DNA from: Flavobacterium paronense
Lineage (GTDB): Bacteria; Bacteroidota; Bacteroidia; Flavobacteriales; Flavobacteriaceae
Assembly (NCBI RefSeq): GCF_030409795.1
Contig: NZ_JAUFQN010000019.1
Span: 1,674,001 to 1,738,000, forward strand
Direction of reading: 5' to 3'
Length of the DNA: 64,000 nucleotides
The number at the start of each line of letters is the position of its first letter. Within the stretch, counting starts at the first letter, position 1. The position numbers were made by a program, and so were the translations under genes. A model generated the notes under the pieces. That model saw only the letters and a program-made list of their open reading frames with translations, was not told where the DNA came from and made no database searches. This document shows, piece by piece, positions 1 to 7,833 of the stretch.

Positions 1-1
1 G

Positions 2-550
2 GAGATAAATCCATACATAGAAAAAGCTAAAAAAGGCGACCAAGTTGCCTTTACCTATTTACTTGACCATTACTGGAATGAAGTATATGGCTTTATGCTA
101 AAACGTACCGAAAACGAAACCGATGCTGAAGATATTGCCATAGAAACTTTTTCAAAAGCTTTTGATAAAATTGCCACTTATAATCCCGAATTTCAGTTCA
201 ACACTTGGTTGATTGCCATTGCCAAAAATGTACATATCGATATGCTTCGCAAAAAAAAATCTACAGTTTTTGTTGAAATTACAGATGAAGAAGACCAGCT
301 GGCCTATAATATAGCCGATACTACGCCATCCGTTGAAGATGCTTTGATAACCGAACAAAACTTATCTAGATTACTGCAATTTATCAAAGAATTAAAACCT
401 CATTATCAAGAAGTAATACAGCTTCGTTATTTTCAAGAAATGAGTTACCAAGAAATTTCAGAACAACTCAACGAACCTTTGAGCAATGTTAAAATAAAAT
501 TACTTCGTGCCAAAAAATTACTGGCAGAAATTATTGAAAACAAGCAATAA
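2..550 (+). CDS. ECF-type RNA polymerase sigma factor (5' end outside window)
   Basis: Sigma-70 family factor of the extracytoplasmic-function class, which directs core RNA polymerase to alternative promoters. The frame is open from the first base, so the start codon is upstream; an ATG at 95 is internal, since the preceding codons (K-A-K-K-G-D-Q-V-A-F) already look like sigma region 2. Visible parts: region 2 with the acidic stretch T-D-A-E-D-I-A and the aromatic motif FNTWLIAIAKN, then region 4 helix-turn-helix (YQEISEQL ... NVKIKLLRAKKLL). No anti-sigma gene follows; a TonB gene lies 140 bases downstream. The regulon cannot be told from the sequence. Confidence 0.93.
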   Translation, partial: EINPYIEKAKKGDQVAFTYLLDHYWNEVYGFMLKRTENETDAEDIAIETFSKAFDKIATYNPEFQFNTWLIAIAKNVHIDMLRKKKSTVFVEITDEEDQLAYNIADTTPSVEDALITEQNLSRLLQFIKELKPHYQEVIQLRYFQEMSYQEISEQLNEPLSNVKIKLLRAKKLLAEIIENKQ

Positions 551-690
551 TCTTTTTTGCCTGACAATTCATTTTCTACTCTGTAAAAAACTATTTAACA
601 AGTCACACAATATTTTGCTGTACTTCTGCGTTATATAATAAATTCACTCGCTTATGTAACATAGATACTTAACCTTAAAATCATTTAATT

Positions 691-1494
691 ATGTCAAACG
701 TTAGTATCTATGAAAAAAACTGGATTGATCTGGTTTTTGAAGACAAAAACAAAGCTTATGGTGCCTACCAATTGCGTCAGGAAAATCAAAAAACTACTTT
801 ATTTGCATTGCTTGGCGGAGTACTATTCGTTCTCGCTGCTATTGGTTTGTGGCTATTTTTCTCTTCATTTATCAGTGATTCCATTGTAAAACCTATTGGA
901 GAGACAGGCACAGTCATAACTTTATCTGACTTTCATCCTCCAAAAACTGAGACTGCCAAACCGAAAAAGGTTCAGACGCATACTCAAAGTCCTGCTGAAC
1001 CAACAAATAATCTAAACTTCTTAGTAGCATCTAATCCACTTGTAACAGACAACGTTCAGACGAACAACAATCTGCCAACAAATCAAAATACGATACCTGG
1101 TACTGGCGGTGGAATTGACACACCGACAATTGGCGATAGTGCTCCAACAACAGCTACTATTCCAGTGGTGGATAATAACCCTAAAATAACTAGCGAACTG
1201 GACAGACTTCCAGAATTTCCGGGTGGAATAAAAAAGTTCTATGATTATGTAGGCTACAATTTTGAAAAACCAAATGTTGATGAAAATGTAAGTTCAATGA
1301 ATGTTATTATGTCTTTTGTAATCGAAAAAGATGGCTCTATGACTGATATTAAAGCCTTGAGAAGTTCTGATAAATCAATTGAAAGGGAAGCAATCCGTGT
1401 ATTGAAATCGCTAAAAATAAAATGGTCTCCAGGTTTTAAGGACGGAGAAAAAGTAAGAGTCCTTTATACACTTCCAATAAAAGTTGCTCTTTAG
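691..1494 (+). CDS. Energy transducer TonB
   Basis: Inner-membrane protein that spans the periplasm and passes proton-motive force to TonB-dependent outer-membrane receptors. A cytoplasmic N-terminus with the Bacteroidetes-type motif NKAYGAYQLR is followed by one transmembrane helix (about residues 37-60), a Pro/Thr/Asn-rich periplasmic linker and a C-terminal TonB domain that starts near PEFPGG (about residue 175) and ends with a VRVLYTLPIKV strand. The linker lacks the strong Lys-Pro/Glu-Pro repeats of proteobacterial TonB. ATG at 691 is the natural start. It is monocistronic, with a hairpin terminator behind it and no ExbB/ExbD nearby, so those partners must be elsewhere. Confidence 0.92.
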   Translation: MSNVSIYEKNWIDLVFEDKNKAYGAYQLRQENQKTTLFALLGGVLFVLAAIGLWLFFSSFISDSIVKPIGETGTVITLSDFHPPKTETAKPKKVQTHTQSPAEPTNNLNFLVASNPLVTDNVQTNNNLPTNQNTIPGTGGGIDTPTIGDSAPTTATIPVVDNNPKITSELDRLPEFPGGIKKFYDYVGYNFEKPNVDENVSSMNVIMSFVIEKDGSMTDIKALRSSDKSIEREAIRVLKSLKIKWSPGFKDGEKVRVLYTLPIKVAL

Positions 1495-1530
1495 AAAAAT
1501 TAGTTAGTTGTTTTTTGCTTTTTGCCCTTG

Positions 1531-1562
1531 AACCTGACTTGGATTAAAATACTTGTCAGGTT
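1531..1562 (+). terminator. Rho-independent terminator of the tonB gene
   Basis: Perfect arms AACCTGAC (1531-1538) and GTCAGGTT (1555-1562) with a 16-base loop, followed by TATTATTTTTT. It lies 37 bases after the TonB stop codon. Confidence 0.7.
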
Positions 1563-1609
1563 TATTATTTTTTAATAACTAGTGTAAAACTTTTAGAAAC
1601 TAAAGGTTT

Positions 1610-1617
1610 TATTTTTG
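1610..1617 (+). promoter_or_regulatory. -7 promoter box for the 1644 hydrolase gene
   Basis: TATTTTTG fits the Bacteroidetes -7 consensus TAnnTTTG and lies 26 bases before the ATG. No TTG is seen at the expected -33 distance, so this is only half supported. Confidence 0.5.
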
Positions 1618-1643
1618 ACTAAATATTGGTAATATTGTAGTCT

Positions 1644-2867
1644 ATGAAGATTACATTAATTACCTTTTTTTTATCGATATTATTCTACTTTTCCAATCCA
1701 AAAACTGGCGGTAATTTTGTGAATTTATATCATAAAAATCCTGGGGATAGTTTGCATATAAGTTCACCATTTCCAATAAAAATGGGAAACGTGTCAGAGG
1801 AATACGTTGCTGAAAAAACACATTATATAGATTCATTTTATAATAAAAACATTAATTCTCCTTTTTACAGCGGTGGATTTATTGTAGTCAAAAATGGTCG
1901 AGTACTTTATGAAGATTATAAAGGATATGCGAATGCCCGAACTGGCGAAAAAATTACTGCTTCTACACCTATTCATTTGGCATCCGTTAGTAAAGTTTTG
2001 ACTTGTATGGCTGTTTTGAGATTAGTTCAGCAAGATAATATTATGTTAGACCAAAAAGTAACTGATTGGCTTCCAAAATTTCCATATAAAGAAACAACTA
2101 TTAGAACGCTTCTCAATCATAGAAGTGGTTTGCAACATTATGCGAACTTTCCAGGATTGATGAAGAAGAGATGGAACAAAAAGAAAATCCTTTCCAATCA
2201 GGATATTTTGGATTTGTTAGTCCAAAATAAATTCAGATTAAAAACTCCGAATGATACACATTTTGATTATTGCAATACAAATTATGTAATCTTGGCTTTA
2301 ATTATTGAAAAAGCAACAGGTTTAAATTATCGTAAAGCAATGCAGGAATTAGTTTTTAAGCCATTAGGAATGACTAATACTTTTGTTTTCAATTACGAAA
2401 CCGATAGAGAAACTGCTTCAAAATCGTATAGAGGAAACACTATTTTTCCTTGGGATCAATTTGATGCTTTGTATGGTGATAAAAATATTTATTCGACACC
2501 AAGAGATTTAGTAAAGTTTGATATGGGAACATATTCTCCTAATTTCATAAACTCTGAACTTTTGCAGGAAGCTTATTTTGGCTATAGTGCTGGTCATGTG
2601 GCAAAACCGATTAAAGATTATGGCTTGGGAATGCGTATGCGATTTTTACCACCAAACAATGAAAAAATGATATACCACAACGGTTGGTGGCACGGCAACA
2701 ATACTTCATTTGTTCCTGTTAAAAAAGACACTGTAACTGTAATATGTTTGGGAAATAAATATTCAAACAGGCCTTATTCAACTCTGAGTATGGTAAGTAG
2801 CCTTTTTTATAAGAAGAAAACCGAAATAGAAAAGCCACTTCCGTTTGAAACCGAATGCCAAGAATAA
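1644..2867 (+). CDS. Exported serine hydrolase, beta-lactamase/CubicO family
   Basis: Member of the serine beta-lactamase-like superfamily (class C, penicillin-binding protein and esterase fold). The N-terminus is a signal peptide (K-I-T-L then a hydrophobic run to about residue 17). Catalytic motifs: SxxK as S114-V-S-K117, YxN as Y209-C-N211, and a late HNGWWHG segment (near residue 345) that fits the third active-site motif. The length of 407 aa is normal for one catalytic domain. Substrate unknown; peptidase, esterase or lactamase activity are all possible in this family. The stop codon directly abuts the stop codon of the convergent CvfB-like gene, leaving no room for a terminator between them. 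Confidence 0.88.
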   Translation: MKITLITFFLSILFYFSNPKTGGNFVNLYHKNPGDSLHISSPFPIKMGNVSEEYVAEKTHYIDSFYNKNINSPFYSGGFIVVKNGRVLYEDYKGYANARTGEKITASTPIHLASVSKVLTCMAVLRLVQQDNIMLDQKVTDWLPKFPYKETTIRTLLNHRSGLQHYANFPGLMKKRWNKKKILSNQDILDLLVQNKFRLKTPNDTHFDYCNTNYVILALIIEKATGLNYRKAMQELVFKPLGMTNTFVFNYETDRETASKSYRGNTIFPWDQFDALYGDKNIYSTPRDLVKFDMGTYSPNFINSELLQEAYFGYSAGHVAKPIKDYGLGMRMRFLPPNNEKMIYHNGWWHGNNTSFVPVKKDTVTVICLGNKYSNRPYSTLSMVSSLFYKKKTEIEKPLPFETECQE

Positions 2868-3698
2868 TTATTCCTTTATAAGATAAATTCCGTCGTCTTT
2901 AATTTCGATAAGTTTGTCTTTGTAAAGTGAACCGATGGCTTTCTTAAATGTCTTTTTACTCATCTTCAATACTGTTTTTATATCTTCCGGATGGCTGTTG
3001 TCATTCAATCGCAAAAAACCTCTGCTTGCTCTTAGTTCGTCCAGAATTTTCTCCGCATTAGGTTCAATATTTTGATACCCTATTTTTTGCAGCGAAACAT
3101 CAATTTTATTATCAGGTCGAATGGTTTTTATATAACCTGTCATTCTATCACCTGTTCGGATATCGTCATATACTTGATCTTTGTATAGTAATCCTTTATG
3201 GATTTCATTGATGATAACGTTTATTCCTAATTCGGTAATATGTGAAATAATTAAGTCTACTTCATCGCCTTCAGCAACAGTTAAATTTTCATTATTCAAA
3301 AACTGGTTGGTTTTGCTTGAAGCTACAATTCGATTTGTTTTTTCATCCATGTAAGCAAAGACTAAATAACGCTTTCCTTTTTCCATTGGTCTTGCTTGTT
3401 CTTTGAATGGAACCAATATATCTTTCTCTAAACCCCAATCTAAAAAAGCACCAATATTATTAACATAATTTACGCGAAGTAATCCAAATTCATCCAACAA
3501 AATATAAGGCTCTAATGTCGTAGCAACAGGTCTTTCTTCATGGTCAAGATAAAGAAAAACAATTAGCTCATCGCCTATTGCATATTCTTTAGGAACATAT
3601 TTTACTGGTAATAAAACGTCGTCTTTTCCATCGGTTAAAAAAAGTCCGACTTTGGTTTCTCGTGCTATTTTGAGTGTATTATAATGTCCTATTTTCAT
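2868..3698 (-). CDS. CvfB-like S1-domain RNA-binding protein
   Basis: Resembles the CvfB/YitL family: tandem S1-like OB folds followed by a small winged-helix domain, RNA-binding proteins of the cytoplasm with a regulatory role in other bacteria. Visible here: an N-terminal domain (MKIGHYNTLKIAR ...), a second S1-like domain with the phrase NNIGAFLDWGLEKDILVPF (about residues 78-97), a third around INVIINEIHKGLLY, and a C-terminal winged helix with KTFKKAIGSLYK. 276 aa is usual for the family. It is transcribed alone from a perfect -7 box, divergently from the ECF sigma gene at 3817. Confidence 0.85.
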   Translation of the reverse strand: MKIGHYNTLKIARETKVGLFLTDGKDDVLLPVKYVPKEYAIGDELIVFLYLDHEERPVATTLEPYILLDEFGLLRVNYVNNIGAFLDWGLEKDILVPFKEQARPMEKGKRYLVFAYMDEKTNRIVASSKTNQFLNNENLTVAEGDEVDLIISHITELGINVIINEIHKGLLYKDQVYDDIRTGDRMTGYIKTIRPDNKIDVSLQKIGYQNIEPNAEKILDELRASRGFLRLNDNSHPEDIKTVLKMSKKTFKKAIGSLYKDKLIEIKDDGIYLIKE

Positions 3699-3723
3699 CT
3701 TGAAAGCTTATAATTTTGTTCGG

Positions 3724-3731
3724 CAAAGATA
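3724..3731 (-). promoter_or_regulatory. -7 box for the CvfB-like gene
   Basis: On the minus strand the bases read TATCTTTG, a perfect TAnnTTTG, 26 bases before the start codon. It is one half of a divergent promoter pair with 3746-3776. Confidence 0.6.
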
Positions 3732-3745
3732 AGGAAATTAGAAGC

Positions 3746-3776
3746 TTGAAATTGCATTTTAAAATGTGTAGTTTTG
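3746..3776 (+). promoter_or_regulatory. Promoter of the ECF sigma/membrane protein operon
   Basis: TTG at 3746-3748, a 20-base spacer and TAGTTTTG at 3769-3776: both elements of the Bacteroidetes housekeeping promoter at the expected spacing, 40 bases before the ATG at 3817. Confidence 0.7.
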
Positions 3777-3816
3777 CGAATGTAACAAAACCTATGCTTT
3801 CTATACTAACTCGACT

Positions 3817-4311
3817 ATGAGTGACAACTTGGAACAAATATTTGTAAAACAATTAAAGGACAATCAGAACATTATCCACAAGATATGTAGGTTATATACC
3901 AATAATGAAGATGCACATAAGGATTTGTTTCAGGAAGTAACTATTCAGCTTTGGAAAGCATTCCCTAAATTTAGAGGCGAATCTAAATTCTCAACTTGGG
4001 CCTATCGTGTGGCGCTAAACACTGCCATTACACTTTATAGAAAAAGTACACGTGCCGTTGCAACTACTCCTTACGAAGCACAAAAGCATTTCTTATCACA
4101 AGAAGATTACAACTTTGAAGAAGAAGAGCAAATTAAATTGATGTATCAAGCGGTACAGCAGTTAAATGATATTGAAAAAGCTCTTGTATTTCTGTATTTA
4201 GAAGATAAAGATTATACTGAAATATCAGAGACACTTGGAATTAGCGAAGTAAATGCTCGAGTAAAAATGAACAGAATTAAAGGTAAATTAAAAAAAATAT
4301 TAAATCCCTAA
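3817..4311 (+). CDS. ECF-type RNA polymerase sigma factor
   Basis: 164-aa sigma-70 family factor with region 2 (DLFQEVTIQLWKAF, then KFSTWAYRVALNTA at about 62-75) and region 4 (EKALVFLYLEDKDYTEISE ... VNARVKMNRIKGKLKK). It is complete and begins at ATG 3817 behind a good promoter. The membrane protein gene at 4317 starts five bases after its stop codon, so the two are co-transcribed and probably translationally coupled. A sigma factor paired with a membrane protein suggests control by a membrane-held anti-sigma partner, but this is inference from arrangement. Confidence 0.93.
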   Translation: MSDNLEQIFVKQLKDNQNIIHKICRLYTNNEDAHKDLFQEVTIQLWKAFPKFRGESKFSTWAYRVALNTAITLYRKSTRAVATTPYEAQKHFLSQEDYNFEEEEQIKLMYQAVQQLNDIEKALVFLYLEDKDYTEISETLGISEVNARVKMNRIKGKLKKILNP

Positions 4312-4316
4312 GGATT

Positions 4317-4955
4317 ATGGAAGAGTTGGATTTATTAAAAAAAGCTTGGCAAAAAGACAGCCATTCTTACGAGCAAATTTCGGAAGTCGAAATTTATAAA
4401 ATGCTGCACAAAAAATCATCCTCTATTGTAAAATGGATTTTGATTATCAGTATTATTGAAGTTCTGTCTTGGACACTAATTAGTGTGGTTTGGAATACAG
4501 ATGATTATATTAGAAAAATGCATGCCGAGAGTACAATTGTGTATTTTAAGATATTGAATTTTATTAATTACATAGTGATTCTTTGGTTCATCTATCATTT
4601 TTATAAAAACTATATCAAAATTTCAACCACTGCATCGGCCAAACAATTAATGCACGACATTTTGAAGACACGTAAAGTAGTACAATACTATGTGTATTAT
4701 AATCTTGCAATGGCAGTAGTAAGCCTTACTGCAGGCTTTGTTATTCAGTTCCTTTTTAATCCAAAAATGGAATTGCTAAAAAACAAAATTGCTCATGAAG
4801 ATAATTATCATACATTATGCATCACATTAGGTGTTATCCTTTTAACCTTTGTTATTATTGTTGGCTTGTTTTGGTTGTTCTACCGATTATTATATGGTAT
4901 CTTACTACGAAAACTCAATACCAATTATAAAGAATTAAAGAAAATAGATTTGTAA
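4317..4955 (+). CDS. Four-helix membrane protein, possible partner of the upstream sigma factor
   Basis: Not recognised as a named family. A short cytoplasmic N-terminus of about 34 residues (MEELDLLKKAWQKDS ...) is followed by four hydrophobic segments near residues 37-58, 75-97, 121-147 and 166-195, and a basic C-terminus. The spacing of five bases after the ECF sigma gene argues for a functional pair. It has no zinc anti-sigma motif (HxxxCxxC), so if it restrains the sigma factor it would do so through the N-terminal tail. A convergent acyltransferase gene ends 18 bases downstream, with a shared terminator. Confidence 0.8.
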   Translation: MEELDLLKKAWQKDSHSYEQISEVEIYKMLHKKSSSIVKWILIISIIEVLSWTLISVVWNTDDYIRKMHAESTIVYFKILNFINYIVILWFIYHFYKNYIKISTTASAKQLMHDILKTRKVVQYYVYYNLAMAVVSLTAGFVIQFLFNPKMELLKNKIAHEDNYHTLCITLGVILLTFVIIVGLFWLFYRLLYGILLRKLNTNYKELKKIDL

Positions 4956-4962
4956 ATAAAAA

Positions 4963-4986
4963 AAATCCCGTTTTATGACGGGATTT
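4963..4986. terminator. Bidirectional terminator overlapping a coding end
   Basis: AAATCCCG (4963-4970), loop TTTTATGA, CGGGATTT (4979-4986), with an A-tract on the left and a T-tract on the right, so it can act on both strands. The stop codon of the minus-strand acyltransferase (4973-4975) lies in the loop, so the last codons of that gene form one arm. Confidence 0.85.
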
Positions 4987-5803
4987 CTTTTTTATCAACA
5001 TTCCATTTCCTAAGATTATTTAAACGCTCTTGTTCTTCAATTTCTTCAGCTGGAATTACTTTTAAAAACGAAGGATGTTGCTCGATAGCAAATTCTACTT
5101 TTTCTACAATCTGCTCAATTGTTTCATTTTCGTAATCAATAACCAATGGCTCTTTGATAATGAAGGATTGCAGTATATTTTTCTTTTTCAGACGTAACCC
5201 TTTTTTGTCAAATGAACGTCGGAAACCATCAATGACGATAGGAACTACTATTGGTTTATATTGTTTGATAATATGTGCTGTTCCTTTACGAACTGGTTTA
5301 AACGACTTTGTAGTTCCTTGTGGAAACGTAATTACCCAACCATCTTCGAGTGCAATTCTGATGTTTTCAGTATCGTTTGGATTTACTTCGCGTTTTTCGG
5401 TTACATCTTTTCCTCCGGCACGCCATGTACGTTCTACTGAAATAGAACCTACATAAGACAAAATTCTTGGTAATAAGCCAGATTTCATAGTTTCACTAGC
5501 AGCAACATAATAGATATTCATTTTGGGCTGCCACAAATAACCTACGTTTTTTATATTGTCATGTCTTCCGGAAAGACTGGCATTAAAAACATGAAACATA
5601 GCAACTACGTCGGCAAAATAAGTCTGATGGTTTGAAATAAACAATACGTTTTTATCCGGTAAAGAGGCAATAATTTCGGAACCTTCGATATGCAATTCGT
5701 TAAAACCTCTGTATCTTCTGTGAGTTATGACACCAAAAATACGGATTAACCATTTTTTGATAAAAAGTATATGACCAAAAGGATTTCTTTTTAATAAACC
5801 CAT
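4973..5803 (-). CDS. 1-acyl-sn-glycerol-3-phosphate acyltransferase family protein
   Basis: PlsC-like lysophospholipid acyltransferase of the inner membrane, expected to transfer an acyl group to a lysophospholipid or related acceptor. The catalytic block is present (ISNHQTYFADV, about residues 57-67), but H and D are separated by five residues instead of the usual four of HX4D. The second motif appears as SISVERTWRAGG and the third as TFPQGTTKSFKPVRKGTA (about residues 159-176), which matches the FPEGT motif with E replaced by Q. Because of these changes, the enzyme may use an unusual acceptor. 276 aa; ATG at 5803. Its promoter lies in the end of the upstream Nudix gene. Confidence 0.83.
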   Translation of the reverse strand: MGLLKRNPFGHILFIKKWLIRIFGVITHRRYRGFNELHIEGSEIIASLPDKNVLFISNHQTYFADVVAMFHVFNASLSGRHDNIKNVGYLWQPKMNIYYVAASETMKSGLLPRILSYVGSISVERTWRAGGKDVTEKREVNPNDTENIRIALEDGWVITFPQGTTKSFKPVRKGTAHIIKQYKPIVVPIVIDGFRRSFDKKGLRLKKKNILQSFIIKEPLVIDYENETIEQIVEKVEFAIEQHPSFLKVIPAEEIEEQERLNNLRKWNVDKKEIPS

Positions 5804-5824
5804 AATTTAATTTTATTAGCAAAG

Positions 5825-5858
5825 CAAATCTACAAAAACTAAAACTTTATAAAACCAA
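5825..5858 (-). promoter_or_regulatory. Promoter of the acyltransferase gene
   Basis: Minus strand: TTG (5856-5858), 23-base spacer, TAGATTTG (5825-5832). The upstream part lies inside the 3' end of the Nudix gene. Confidence 0.55.
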
Positions 5859-6485
5859 TTTTAGTGTTTCTTTTAATTCACTCAACATCATGGCTGTTGC
5901 TCCCCAAATGAAGTGCTCTTCAACCTGAAAACCTGGAACTTCAATACTGCCAGCATAAGAAGTATTCATAATATTGGTAACAATAATTTTATCATCCAAA
6001 AAATCTTTTAGTGGTAATTCAACCATTCCTGCCACTTCATCATACTGTAATTCGAATACTAATTCATCATGGCTGTAGCCAAAAAAAGGATAAACCATAT
6101 AATTACTCGGTGGAATATAAACTTCGGTAAAAGGTCGAATTACATTAATAGTATTGGGATGGACTCCTATTTCTTCGTGGGTTTCTCTTATGGCAGTTTG
6201 TTTTAAATCAATATCTCCAGGTTCAACTTTTCCACCAGGAAATGCTATTTGAGAGGAATGCACACCATTATAAGAAGTTCGAAGAATTAATGCCAAATGA
6301 GTTTGGCTATTTTTTGGATAAAAAAGCATCATGACTGCTGCTTTCTTTGGAATTATTTTAGTGAAATCGGTATTGTTTATTAATTCTTCTCTGTTAGGCG
6401 GAACCATTTTTTTGTGAGCTTTCATCGCTGGAAGCTCAACATTTAGTACTTTTGGCGCATATTTTAAAAACTCGTCGAAATACAT
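5847..6485 (-). CDS. Nudix hydrolase, CoA pyrophosphatase type
   Basis: Cytoplasmic Nudix enzyme of the NudL/PCD1 group, which cleaves coenzyme A or acyl-CoA to a phosphopantetheine compound and 3',5'-ADP. The Nudix box is visible as GGKVEPGD followed by AIRETHEEIGV (about residues 85-110), giving the metal-binding REXXEE core. Just before it the CoA-specific signature is recognisable (LILRTSYNGVHSSQIAFPGG). 212 aa matches the family. It is followed 43 bases later by the acyltransferase gene, which also belongs to lipid/acyl metabolism, though that gene has its own promoter. Confidence 0.88.
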   Translation of the reverse strand: MYFDEFLKYAPKVLNVELPAMKAHKKMVPPNREELINNTDFTKIIPKKAAVMMLFYPKNSQTHLALILRTSYNGVHSSQIAFPGGKVEPGDIDLKQTAIRETHEEIGVHPNTINVIRPFTEVYIPPSNYMVYPFFGYSHDELVFELQYDEVAGMVELPLKDFLDDKIIVTNIMNTSYAGSIEVPGFQVEEHFIWGATAMMLSELKETLKLVL

Positions 6486-6552
6486 CTTGATCAGTTTAGG
6501 AATATAAAGTTACCTTAAAATATCAAAGCACTCAAACTTTTATCATACTAAA

Positions 6553-6996
6553 ATGTATAGCAAAGAAGAAGCATTACTCATAAAAAAAGAATTTTGGACC
6601 GCTTTTGCTGAGGCTTACCCTAGAAAATGGCTACTGTATGACACCAAAATAAAGGATGTTACTTTTAAGTTTTACATCGATAATAAAAAAGCGCAAGTGC
6701 TATTAGATATTGAAAGCAAAGACGAAGAAAAGCGCAAAATTTATTTTGAAAAAATAGAGTCGTTAAAAACAATTTTACTCGAAGATTATCTTCCTGAAGC
6801 TATTTTAGAACGCAATTTCTATCTCGAAAGCGGTAAAATTATTAGCCGAATTTGGATAGAAAAATCAGGAGTAAGCTTGAACAATAAAAATAATTGGGAA
6901 GCCATTTTTGATTTTTTCAACGAGACAATGACGCAGTTCGAATATTTTTATTTTGAACATGAAGATTATATCAAAGATTTAGAAATCAATACTTAA
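6553..6996 (+). CDS. DUF4268 domain-containing protein
   Basis: 147-aa soluble protein that I match to DUF4268: N-terminal FWTAFAEAYPRKWLLYDTKI, then an alternating strand/helix pattern ending in an aromatic-acidic tail (QFEYFYFEHEDYIKD). No signal peptide or membrane helix. Relatives are sometimes found as domains of nuclease-like proteins, but no catalytic residues are obvious here and the function is unknown. Its stop codon shares the TTAA at 6993-6996 with the stop codon of the convergent DciA-like gene, a four-base overlap. Confidence 0.8.
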   Translation: MYSKEEALLIKKEFWTAFAEAYPRKWLLYDTKIKDVTFKFYIDNKKAQVLLDIESKDEEKRKIYFEKIESLKTILLEDYLPEAILERNFYLESGKIISRIWIEKSGVSLNNKNNWEAIFDFFNETMTQFEYFYFEHEDYIKDLEINT

Positions 6997-7289
6997 CGTA
7001 AGATTACATCTTTAATCACTTCTTTACCAAGTTCTTCATTAATCATTTTGATAATCTTCTGCTTACCATAACTCAATTCTTCACGCAATACTGCCGAAGT
7101 TAATGAAACATAAAGTGTTGTTCCCTTTAAAACAACTTCTTTAGTGTAACTATTAACACCATTTCCCATAAGCGATTTCCATGCAGTTGCAACGTCGATT
7201 TTGTCCATGCCAGACTGGAGTTTATTTTTTTCAATAAACTGTTTCAAAACGTCTCCGATAGAACCTTCGTTGCTAATTCGTCTTGCCAT
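6993..7289 (-). CDS. DUF721 / DciA-like protein
   Basis: 98-aa protein of the DUF721 family, related to DciA, the loader of replicative helicase DnaB in bacteria that lack DnaC. Features: N-terminal GSIGDVLKQFIEKNKLQ, a central VATAWKSLMGNGVNSYT and TLYVSLTSAVLREELSYGK, a KH-like arrangement expected to bind nucleic acid. The start overlaps the stop of the upstream lipoprotein gene (TAATG), so the two are translationally coupled, although no functional link is evident. Confidence 0.85.
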   Translation of the reverse strand: MARRISNEGSIGDVLKQFIEKNKLQSGMDKIDVATAWKSLMGNGVNSYTKEVVLKGTTLYVSLTSAVLREELSYGKQKIIKMINEELGKEVIKDVILR

Positions 7290-7705
7290 TATTTAAATGA
7301 AAATGGTTTAAATTTTTTATAAGTGTATTCTAAATTTTCTTTATTTTTCAAAACTAAAGTTGAATCTTGAATAGTTATAATTTCTTCTTTCCAATTACCA
7401 AATTTTGTATTGTATTCGATAAAGAAAGCATTATCCTTAACTACCACTTTGATGCCTTCTTTAATACCATTGGTTCGAAATTTTCCGTCGAACTGTGGCA
7501 TTACTTTTTGGCGAAAGCCTTGATTATCTTTTAACTCAAAATAATCGATAGTTTCATTTATTTTATACTCTTTCGTTTTCCCAGTTGAGAATTTCACTTG
7601 TTTGATTTCCCAGTAACCATTAAGTTTTTTGATGTCTTCATTTTTTACATTAGAATGACACGAAATCAGTAGCAATACAAAAAGAAACAAACCTATTTTT
7701 TTCAT
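7289..7705 (-). CDS. Lipocalin-like lipoprotein
   Basis: 138-aa predicted lipoprotein. The signal peptide ends in the lipobox LLISC (Cys near residue 16), after which the mature protein has LNGYWEIKQVKF and a series of short strands typical of small lipocalin-like lipoproteins of Bacteroidetes. Probably anchored in the inner or outer membrane facing the periplasm. Ligand unknown. It precedes the DciA-like gene with a one-base stop/start overlap. Confidence 0.75.
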   Translation of the reverse strand: MKKIGLFLFVLLLISCHSNVKNEDIKKLNGYWEIKQVKFSTGKTKEYKINETIDYFELKDNQGFRQKVMPQFDGKFRTNGIKEGIKVVVKDNAFFIEYNTKFGNWKEEIITIQDSTLVLKNKENLEYTYKKFKPFSFK

Positions 7706-7730
7706 GGATTAAAATCGAATTGATGAATGA

Positions 7731-7738
7731 CAAATTTA
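7731..7738 (-). promoter_or_regulatory. -7 box for the lipoprotein/DciA-like operon
   Basis: Minus strand TAAATTTG, a perfect TAnnTTTG, 26 bases before the lipoprotein start. No well-spaced TTG upstream. Confidence 0.45.
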
Positions 7739-7833
7739 ATTTTAAAATTTACAAAGTCACAGGAAATATAAATTAATATTTTGCACATTAAACTATTTTA
7801 TATCTTTAAAGTCGAAAGTCAAAATTCTTCAAA

